NCBI RefSeq assembly: GCF_003026815.1
Contig: NZ_PYOG01000008.1
Coordinates: 1 to 64,000, forward strand
Direction: 5' to 3'
Source of the DNA: Photobacterium damselae
GTDB lineage: Bacteria; Pseudomonadota; Gammaproteobacteria; Enterobacterales; Vibrionaceae
DNA length: 64,000 nucleotides
The translations under genes were made by a program, and so were the position numbers. The notes beneath the pieces were generated by a model that was not told the origin of the DNA, ran no database searches, and was given only the letters and a program-made list of their open reading frames with translations. Of this stretch, positions 57,452 through 64,000 are shown one piece after another. Each line of letters opens with the position of its first letter. Position 1 is the stretch's first letter.

Positions 57452-59656
57452 ATGACTGGAAATATTGCTCAGGTTGCGTTACCTGTCCCACTAGATAAAC
57501 GCTTTGACTATAAGATCCATCCACAGCAATGTCCGGTTGTTGGCGGTCGTGTAAAAGTCCCATTTGGTCGCCAACAACTGGTTGGCATTGTAACCAAAAT
57601 TAGCGATAGATCTGACTTTCCACTTGAGCAATTAAAAGCGATTAATGAGGTGATTGACAGCCAACCATTATGGTCTGATTCTCTCTACCAATTACTCAAT
57701 TGGGCCAGTGGATTTTACCAGTACCCTTTAGGTGATACGCTTGCCAATGCTATGCCTACATTACTGCGTAAAGGGCGAGTGGCTGAGTTAAGCAGTATTA
57801 AATATTGGTCAATTACTGAAGAAGGTAAAAATCAAGAGCTCACCTCAGTTACCAAAAAAGCGCCCAAACAAGCGCAAATTCTTAATTTATTACATGCAGG
57901 CAATATGAGTCATGAACAACTTCTTGATGCAGAAGTGAGCCCTGCTGCGCTAAAAACACTCAACGAAAAACAGTGGATCACCACATTTGAGCAAAAACCA
58001 AAAACACAAGATTGGCCACAGCAGTTTGCAATTACAGAGCAAAAGCCTCAACTCAATACCGAACAAGCTCTTGCTGTTGCGACGGTAAATGCCAACCCAA
58101 ACTTTGGTTGTTATCTTCTAGAAGGCATCACAGGTTCAGGAAAAACTGAGGTTTATCTCAATCTATTAGAACCGGTTCTTGCTGCTGGAAAACAAGCGCT
58201 TATTTTAGTTCCAGAAATTGGCTTAATGCCCCAAACTATAAACCGCTTCCGCCGCCGCTTTAATGTGCCTTTAAAGACCATTCACTCAGGGCTCAACGAT
58301 ACCGAACGACTAACAGCTTGGCTTGCTGGGCGAGATAATCAAGCAGGTATCATTATCGGTACTCGCTCTGCCCTATTTACCCCTTTTGCAAATTTAGGGA
58401 TTATTATTGTTGATGAAGAACACGATGCTTCTTACAAACAACAAGATAGTTTGCGCTATCACGCCCGAGATTTAGCCGTAATGCGAGCAAGCCAAGATAA
58501 TATTCCCATTGTGCTTGGCTCAGCAACACCCGCATTAGAAACCATCAACAACGCCAAAAGCGGTAAGTATCATCATCTCACTTTAACCAAACGAGCAGGT
58601 AATGCCAGTAAAGCTCGACAAGGTGTTATTGATGTCAAAGGTCTGTATCTAGAGGCTGGATTATCGGCCCCCTTAATCGCTGAGATGCGCAAACACTTAA
58701 CAGCGGGAAATCAGGTTATCTTGTTTCTTAACCGCCGCGGATTCTCCCCAGCTTTAATGTGCCATGAGTGTGGCTGGTTAGCTGAATGTCCACGCTGTGA
58801 CGCATACTACACCTTACATCAACAGTCAGGTGAGCTCCGCTGTCATCACTGCGCAACACAACGCCCGATTATGCATCAGTGTCAAAATTGTGGTTCAACC
58901 CAACTGCATGCGGTCGGTGTGGGTACTGAACAACTTGAAGCACAATTGGCTGAGCTTTTCCCTGAATATAAAACGGTACGAATTGATCGCGATAGCACCC
59001 GTCGCAAAGGCAGTCTAGAAAATTATTTAGAAGCTATCCGTCGCAATGAATATCAAATTCTGATTGGAACCCAGATGCTGGCTAAAGGGCATCATTTTCC
59101 CAACGTCACCTTAGTTGGTCTTATTGATGTTGATGGAGCTCTGTTTAGCAATGATTTTCGTGCTTCTGAACGTTTAGCCCAACTTTATGTGCAAGTGGCT
59201 GGTCGAGCTGGACGTGCCAGTAAGCCAGGCGAAGTGTTATTACAAACCCATCACCCTGAACATGCTCTACTGCAATCGCTATTGCGCCAAGGTTATGGTT
59301 CATTTGCCGAACATGCTCTTATTGAACGCAAACAAGCGATGCTACCGCCATACAGCTATTTAGTTTTGTTTCGGGCGGAATCGAACCACAGTGATCAAGT
59401 TCAACAATTTTTGCAGCAAGTGCGCTCAATTTTTGAATCGAGCCCTCTGTTTGATAGCGACAGTTTTGTAATGGGCCCAAATCCAGCCCCTCTGGCACGC
59501 CGTGCTGGTCGTTATCGCTGGCAGCTCATAGTACAAGCGCCAAGCCGTAAGGTGCTGCAAAATATGCTAAATATCGCAAAGCCTGCTATCAATTTATTGC
59601 CATTAGCGAAAAAAGTACGCTGGTCAATTGATGTTGAGCCACAGGATCTAACTTAA
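57452..59656 (+). CDS. priA: Primosomal replication restart helicase PriA
   Basis: A 3'-5' helicase that reloads DnaB at stalled forks. The 734-residue protein (E. coli 732) has an N-terminal fork-binding domain (IAQVALPVPLDKRFDY), Walker A GITGSGKTEVYL and Walker B IVDEEHD. Four zinc CxxC pairs follow (CHECG, CPRC, CHHC, CQNC). I start at 57452, where family similarity begins; the frame is open from 57404 (TTG, with ATGs at 57416 and 57419). Confidence 0.95.
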   Translation: MTGNIAQVALPVPLDKRFDYKIHPQQCPVVGGRVKVPFGRQQLVGIVTKISDRSDFPLEQLKAINEVIDSQPLWSDSLYQLLNWASGFYQYPLGDTLANAMPTLLRKGRVAELSSIKYWSITEEGKNQELTSVTKKAPKQAQILNLLHAGNMSHEQLLDAEVSPAALKTLNEKQWITTFEQKPKTQDWPQQFAITEQKPQLNTEQALAVATVNANPNFGCYLLEGITGSGKTEVYLNLLEPVLAAGKQALILVPEIGLMPQTINRFRRRFNVPLKTIHSGLNDTERLTAWLAGRDNQAGIIIGTRSALFTPFANLGIIIVDEEHDASYKQQDSLRYHARDLAVMRASQDNIPIVLGSATPALETINNAKSGKYHHLTLTKRAGNASKARQGVIDVKGLYLEAGLSAPLIAEMRKHLTAGNQVILFLNRRGFSPALMCHECGWLAECPRCDAYYTLHQQSGELRCHHCATQRPIMHQCQNCGSTQLHAVGVGTEQLEAQLAELFPEYKTVRIDRDSTRRKGSLENYLEAIRRNEYQILIGTQMLAKGHHFPNVTLVGLIDVDGALFSNDFRASERLAQLYVQVAGRAGRASKPGEVLLQTHHPEHALLQSLLRQGYGSFAEHALIERKQAMLPPYSYLVLFRAESNHSDQVQQFLQQVRSIFESSPLFDSDSFVMGPNPAPLARRAGRYRWQLIVQAPSRKVLQNMLNIAKPAINLLPLAKKVRWSIDVEPQDLT

Positions 59657-59725
59657 CGCGAAGAATGGGAACAAGATCACATTAAGCATGTAATTAATGC
59701 TATTCGGAGCATGTTTAATCTTTTG

Positions 59726-59731
59726 TATAAT
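59726..59731 (+). promoter_or_regulatory. Candidate -10 element of cytR
   Basis: A perfect TATAAT sits 127 bases before cytR. The -35 17 bases upstream (TTCGGA) is poor. CytR represses its own gene in E. coli with CRP; no clear CytR operator was identified. Confidence 0.4.
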
Positions 59732-59857
59732 CTCTACAATGAACGCTGCAATTTTGCTCAGCGGTGATTTATCTTATCGGGTTTGGTATCTGCTAAGTTG
59801 GCCAAGATCCTCCGATAGACCTTATTTGAGAGAAAGAATTTAGAGAGGAACTGCACT

Positions 59858-60862
59858 ATGGCGACAATGAAGGATGTTGCCCAGCTTGCTGGAGTTTCAA
59901 CGGCTACGGTTTCACGAGCCCTAATGAACCCAGAAAAAGTGTCGGCCTCGACGAGAAAAAAAGTCGAGCAAGCCGTCATGGAAGCGGGATATTCCCCTAA
60001 CTCGTTAGCACGTAATTTACGTCGTAACGAGTCCAAAACTATCGTAACTATCGTGCCTGATATTTGCGACCCCTATTTCACTGAGATTATTCGTGGCATA
60101 GAAGAAGCTGCGATGGAACACGGTTATCTTGTTCTGCTTGGTGACAGTGGTCAGCAAAAAACACGAGAAAATTCCTTTGTTAATTTGGTCTTCACCAAAC
60201 AAGCTGATGGCATGCTCCTACTAGGAACTGACCTGCCGTTTGATGTAAGTAAACCTGAGCAAAAGAATCTTCCACCATTGGTTATGGCGTGTGAATATGC
60301 CCCAGAGCTTGAACTGCCTACTGTTCATATCGATAACCTGACCGCCGCATTTGAAGCTGTGAACTACTTAACTCAAATGGGTCACCGTCGTATTGCTCAA
60401 ATTTCTGGTCCTAGCAAAGCTGCATTATCAGAGTTTCGCGCACAAGGCTATCAACAAGCCCTACGCAGAGGTGGGATTGAACTCAACCCTGCCTATACCA
60501 TCACCGGCGATTTCTCATTTGCCGCAGGCGCTCGTGCTGTTACCAATTTATTGTCACTACCAGAGCCACCAACAGCCATATTCTGTCACTCAGATGTGAT
60601 GGCTATTGGCGCTATGCAGCAGGCTAAACGTCTTGGACTTCGGGTACCTCAAGATATTTCCATTGTCGGCTTTGATGATATTCAATTTGCTGAGTTTTGC
60701 GATCCGCCATTAACCACGGTTTCCCAACCTCGTTATGAGATTGGTCGTCAAGCCATGTTGATGTTATTGGAATTACTGAAAGGAAAAGAAGTGCAGGCGG
60801 GTTCCCGTTTACTTGATGCGAAACTTGTTATTCGTGAAAGTGCCGCTCCGCCTTTGCGCTAA
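59858..60862 (+). CDS. cytR: LacI-family regulator CytR
   Basis: A nucleoside-responsive repressor/antiactivator working with CRP; in V. cholerae it also controls competence and biofilm genes. The 334-residue protein has the HTH MKDVAQLAGVSTATVSRAL followed by the hinge and a periplasmic-binding-like cytidine domain. The order priA-cytR-ftsN-hslV-hslU is the standard gammaproteobacterial one. AGAGAGGAA precedes the ATG. Confidence 0.95.
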   Translation: MATMKDVAQLAGVSTATVSRALMNPEKVSASTRKKVEQAVMEAGYSPNSLARNLRRNESKTIVTIVPDICDPYFTEIIRGIEEAAMEHGYLVLLGDSGQQKTRENSFVNLVFTKQADGMLLLGTDLPFDVSKPEQKNLPPLVMACEYAPELELPTVHIDNLTAAFEAVNYLTQMGHRRIAQISGPSKAALSEFRAQGYQQALRRGGIELNPAYTITGDFSFAAGARAVTNLLSLPEPPTAIFCHSDVMAIGAMQQAKRLGLRVPQDISIVGFDDIQFAEFCDPPLTTVSQPRYEIGRQAMLMLLELLKGKEVQAGSRLLDAKLVIRESAAPPLR

Positions 60863-60884
60863 TTCTTAAGGGATAAGATACTGT

Positions 60885-60907
60885 GGGCTTACTGATTTGC
60901 TAAGCCC
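60885..60907 (+). terminator. Possible cytR terminator
   Basis: GGGCTTA (60885-60891) pairs with TAAGCCC (60901-60907). No good T run follows, so it is a weak candidate. Confidence 0.4.
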
Positions 60908-61028
60908 TCCTCATATTTTGCACCATTTTGACGTAACTTTGGCGGTTTTACGTCGCAATGACTAGTCAGTTTCCGTTCAAGTTTGTACCATATATCCTAT
61001 ATCGTTCCTTAACTTATTTGTTGTTATC

Positions 61029-61892
61029 GTGGCCACTAAAGATTATGTAAAACGCGGTCGAGTGCAGAAAAAAGCGCCGACACGCCAAAGCCGAAAGGCT
61101 CCAACAACTGTAGCAGATAGGTTTCCTAAAAAATTAGGAGCGCTGGCGCTTGTCTTAACCGGTTTACTCGGTTATGGACTTTTTTACCTTTCGCACTCTC
61201 CAGCCCCTGAAGATAAAACACCTGAAGCATCAGTCACAAAAGAGCAAAAGCAGCTCGATCAACTGATTGAAAAAGTACAGCAAACAGAGCAGAAAAAAGA
61301 TCAATTACCGCCTAAACCTGAAGAGAAATGGCGATATATCAAAGAGTTGGAAAATAAAGTTATCCAACTACCGACCCAAGATGAAAAACAACGCTTAGCG
61401 GCAGAAAAAGCTCAAGCAGACAGAGCTCGTATTGCAGCTGAAAAAGCAGCTCGAGACAAAGCAGAAGCCGAACGTCGCAAGCAACAGCAAGAAGCGACAC
61501 AGAAATCAGACGCTGCAAAACCGACGGTAAGTCCAGCAACAGATAAAGTCGCGGATGTAGCAAAACCAAAGCCGGTTCAGCCAACGACACCTGTTGTCCC
61601 AACCGAGCCTGTTAAGCCACAACCAAAACCTGAGACAAAACCCGTCACGAAACCTAGTGTGCGTTATATCGTTCAGTGTGGTGCGTATCACTCAGCAGAT
61701 CAAGCCAATGAACGTAAAGCGACTATTGCTTTCCAAGGCTTTAACAGCCAAGTCAGTATGGTAAAAACCTCTTCTGGTACCTGGCATAAAGTCTATATAG
61801 GGCCTTATCCAGATCGCGACCAAGCGCTAAAAGCCAGAGGTCGTTTACAGAGTTCTGGTATTGAGCCTTGCGCAATTCTAAGCTGGAAATAA
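61029..61892 (+). CDS. ftsN: Cell division protein FtsN
   Basis: A late divisome protein that activates septal peptidoglycan synthesis. The 287-residue bitopic protein has a basic cytoplasmic start (VKRGRVQKK), a membrane helix at about 37-55 (LGALALVLTGLLGYGLFYL) and a long Lys/Glu/Ala/Pro linker. The C-terminal SPOR domain (about 212-287, RYIVQCGAYHSADQANERK) binds denuded glycan. The start is GTG at 61029. Confidence 0.93.
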   Translation: MATKDYVKRGRVQKKAPTRQSRKAPTTVADRFPKKLGALALVLTGLLGYGLFYLSHSPAPEDKTPEASVTKEQKQLDQLIEKVQQTEQKKDQLPPKPEEKWRYIKELENKVIQLPTQDEKQRLAAEKAQADRARIAAEKAARDKAEAERRKQQQEATQKSDAAKPTVSPATDKVADVAKPKPVQPTTPVVPTEPVKPQPKPETKPVTKPSVRYIVQCGAYHSADQANERKATIAFQGFNSQVSMVKTSSGTWHKVYIGPYPDRDQALKARGRLQSSGIEPCAILSWK

Positions 61893-61895
61893 TAG

Positions 61896-61924
61896 AGAAA
61901 GATGCCTTCGGGCATCTTTTTTTA
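61896..61924 (+). terminator. ftsN terminator
   Basis: AAAGATGCC (61898-61906), TTCG tetraloop, GGCATCTTT (61911-61919), then T run. Confidence 0.9.
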
Positions 61925-61947
61925 TATCAACTTCTCCTCTTCTCCCC

Positions 61948-61975
61948 CTTGAAAAAAAACCAATCCTCCCCAAGA
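61948..61975 (+). promoter_or_regulatory. Sigma-32 heat-shock promoter of hslVU
   Basis: CTTGAAA (61948-61954), a perfect sigma-32 -35, is followed 13 bases later by CCCCAAGA (68-75 of the same hundred), matching the CCCCAT part of the -10. It lies 57 bases before hslV, as expected for the heat-shock protease. Confidence 0.75.
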
Positions 61976-62031
61976 TCATAAATAACGTCTAATTCGGAAC
62001 CATATCCGAAGAGAAACAGAAGGATTACACC

Positions 62032-62559
62032 GTGACAACTATCGTATCTGTACGTCGCAACGGTAAAGTGGTCATTGCTGGTGATGGCCAAGTATCACTA
62101 GGCAATACCGTAATGAAAGGTAACGCCCGTAAAGTTCGCCGTCTTTATAACAACAAAGTATTAGCCGGTTTTGCAGGCGGTACTGCTGATGCATTTACTC
62201 TATTTGAACGCTTTGAGCGCAAACTTGAGATGCACCAAGGTCATCTACTAAAAGCGGCTGTAGAGCTAGCAAAAGATTGGCGTACTGATCGCATGCTACG
62301 TAAGCTTGAAGCGTTACTGGCTGTTGCTGATGAAACAGGTTCGCTGATCATCACAGGTAATGGTGACGTAGTTCAGCCAGAAAATGACCTAATTGCTATT
62401 GGTTCTGGTGGTAACTTTGCGCAGGCAGCGGCTCGTGCTCTATTGGAAAACACAGATTTAGATGCACGCGAAATCGCCGAAAAATCGCTGAATATTGCAG
62501 GTGATATTTGTGTATTCACAAACCATCATCACACCATCGAAGAATTAGACTACAAGTAA
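62032..62559 (+). CDS. hslV: ATP-dependent protease peptidase subunit HslV
   Basis: The proteasome-like peptidase of the HslVU complex. After removal of the initiator Met, Thr1 of [19 protein letters not shown] is the nucleophile. The 175-residue product is almost the same as E. coli HslV by eye. The start is GTG at 62032 (AGAAGGA upstream). It lies 10 bases before hslU. Confidence 0.97.
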   Translation: MTTIVSVRRNGKVVIAGDGQVSLGNTVMKGNARKVRRLYNNKVLAGFAGGTADAFTLFERFERKLEMHQGHLLKAAVELAKDWRTDRMLRKLEALLAVADETGSLIITGNGDVVQPENDLIAIGSGGNFAQAAARALLENTDLDAREIAEKSLNIAGDICVFTNHHHTIEELDYK

Positions 62560-62569
62560 GGAAGTGGCT

Positions 62570-63901
62570 ATGTCGGAAATGACACCTCGCGAAATTGTTC
62601 ATGAGCTTGACCGTCATATCATTGGTCAAGATAAAGCTAAGCGCGCTGTAGCAATCGCACTACGTAACCGCTGGCGTCGTATGCAGCTTCCTGAAGCATT
62701 ACGAGTAGAAGTAACACCAAAAAATATTCTGATGATTGGTCCAACGGGCGTAGGTAAAACCGAAATTGCTCGCCGTTTAGCAAAATTAGCTAACGCACCA
62801 TTTATCAAAGTAGAAGCGACAAAATTCACCGAAGTGGGTTATGTTGGTAAAGAAGTTGAGACAATTATCCGTGATCTCACTGATGTTGCAGTAAAAATGA
62901 CACATCAGCAAGCAATGGAGAAAGTCCGTTACCGAGCTGAAGAACTGGCAGAAGATCGCATCTTAGATGTATTACTTCCACCTGTTCGTGATGCTTGGGG
63001 CCAAAACGAAAATAGCGACACTAATTCAGCAACACGTCAGTCATTCCGTAAAAAACTGCGTGAAGGTCAATTAGACGATAAAGAAATTGAATTAGACATC
63101 GCAGCGCCGCAAATGGGTGTGGAGATCATGGCTCCTCCAGGTATGGAAGAGATGACAAACCAACTACAAGGTATGTTCCAAAACCTTGCCGGTAACACAA
63201 CCAAAAAACGCAAACTAAAAATTAAAGATGCACTAAAAGCTGTAACCGAAGAAGAAGCAGCTAAATTAGTGAATCAAGAAGAACTAAAAGAGCAAGCGAT
63301 CCACGCAGTAGAAAACAACGGTATCGTCTTTATTGATGAGATCGATAAAATCTGTAAGCGTGGCGAAAGCTCTGGCCCTGATGTTTCCCGTGAAGGTGTA
63401 CAGCGTGACCTACTTCCTCTTGTAGAAGGTAGTACAGTATCGACCAAACATGGCATGGTAAAAACAGACCATATTCTGTTTGTGGCATCTGGTGCATTCC
63501 AAGTCGCAAAACCATCAGATTTGATCCCAGAATTGCAAGGTCGTCTACCGATTCGCGTAGAATTAGAAGCGTTAAGCAGCCATGACTTCAAACGTATTCT
63601 AACCGAGCCTAATGCTTCTCTTACTGAGCAATACAGAGCCTTAATGGCAACAGAATCTGTCAATATCGAATTTACAGAAGAAGGTATTGATGCTCTGGCT
63701 GATGCTGCATGGCAAGTAAACGAGCGTACTGAAAATATTGGTGCACGTCGTTTGCATACAGTGATGGAGCGCCTAATGGAAGATCTATCCTATGATGCAA
63801 CTGAAAAATCAGGCGAGAGCTTCAAAATTACCGCAGAATATGTGAAAGAGCGTTTAGGTGAATTTGTTGAAGATGAAGACCTAAGTCGTTTTATTCTTTA
63901 A
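62570..63901 (+). CDS. hslU: ATP-dependent protease ATPase subunit HslU
   Basis: An AAA+ unfoldase that feeds substrates to HslV. The 443-residue protein has Walker [14 protein letters not shown], a variable I-domain at about 110-240, Walker B FIDEIDKI and the C-terminal docking tail ending RFIL. ATG 62570 ([13 protein letters not shown]) follows AAGGA by 7 bases and gives the exact E. coli length; a GTG at 62564 is unlikely. Confidence 0.97.
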   Translation: MSEMTPREIVHELDRHIIGQDKAKRAVAIALRNRWRRMQLPEALRVEVTPKNILMIGPTGVGKTEIARRLAKLANAPFIKVEATKFTEVGYVGKEVETIIRDLTDVAVKMTHQQAMEKVRYRAEELAEDRILDVLLPPVRDAWGQNENSDTNSATRQSFRKKLREGQLDDKEIELDIAAPQMGVEIMAPPGMEEMTNQLQGMFQNLAGNTTKKRKLKIKDALKAVTEEEAAKLVNQEELKEQAIHAVENNGIVFIDEIDKICKRGESSGPDVSREGVQRDLLPLVEGSTVSTKHGMVKTDHILFVASGAFQVAKPSDLIPELQGRLPIRVELEALSSHDFKRILTEPNASLTEQYRALMATESVNIEFTEEGIDALADAAWQVNERTENIGARRLHTVMERLMEDLSYDATEKSGESFKITAEYVKERLGEFVEDEDLSRFIL

Positions 63902-63920
63902 TTCATACCTAAAAAACATA

Positions 63921-63952
63921 TCAAAAGGTGCTCAAACGAGCACCTTTTTTTG
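63921..63952 (+). terminator. hslVU terminator
   Basis: AAAAGGTGCTC (63923-63933) pairs with GAGCACCTTTT (63938-63948), then Ts. The last 48 bases of the window hold no visible gene start. Confidence 0.9.
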
Positions 63953-64000
63953 TTTTTAAGCAAACTGTTGATCAGATTTATTTGCTCTAGGCTATATTTT

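Overview
The window is a stretch of chromosomal core genome from a member of the Vibrionaceae (Vibrio, Photobacterium or a close relative). The evidence is family-level: a clear AphA quorum-sensing regulator, an ArgH-ArgA fusion, an Xds-type extracellular nuclease, a peroxiredoxin-glutaredoxin hybrid next to oxyR, and a gene order close to what I remember of the large Vibrio cholerae chromosome. The DNA is moderately AT-rich. Genes are densely packed. I see no insertion sequence, prophage, CRISPR array, tRNA or rRNA gene, and no obviously broken gene.

Layout. 1-3.4 kb: str operon, reading leftward (rpsL, rpsG, fusA, start of tuf). 3.5-8.7 kb: tusDCB sulfur relay with yheO, a lipoprotein-type fkpA, a WD40 lipoprotein, slyX, slyD and yheV. 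8.8-16.2 kb: kefB/kefG K+ efflux, then yheS, yheT, yheU, prkB and an OsmC-family gene. 16.3-23.2 kb: crp, a small unknown ORF, then pabA, argD, astA, astD and a DUF1338 gene, all leftward. 23.3-33 kb: xds, trpS, gph, rpe, a DUF2970 gene, dam, damX, aroB and aroK. 33-40.4 kb: pilMNOPQ type IV pilus assembly genes, divergent from mrcA. 40.5-43.8 kb: oxyR, the Prx-Grx hybrid and a dihydrolipoamide-dehydrogenase-like flavoprotein. 43.9-49 kb: argCBGH(A). 49.5-55 kb: ppc, aphA, metB and metJ. 55-64 kb: an antiporter, an AT-rich spacer, rpmE, priA, cytR, ftsN, hslV and hslU.

Themes. Arginine metabolism appears twice, as biosynthesis (argCBGH-A) and as succinyltransferase-type catabolism (argD, astA, astD), each with an ArgR-like operator. 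Oxidative stress defence (OxyR, Prx-Grx, flavoprotein) is under a near-perfect OxyR operator. Methionine control shows tandem MetJ boxes before metB. hslVU has a recognisable sigma-32 promoter.

I find no wholly new multi-gene system. The least expected observations are small. A 15-codon leader ORF ending in three arginine codons lies between the ArgR boxes and argC. A 26-codon membrane peptide overlaps the 3' end of the antiporter gene. A 47-codon membrane peptide lies upstream of the rpmE terminator. The ppc leader carries four copies of a mutually complementary heptamer plus a 12-codon ORF. A stem can form over the prkB ribosome binding site. argE is absent from between argC and ppc, where other vibrios carry it. 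All of these come from reading the sequence and have not been tested.
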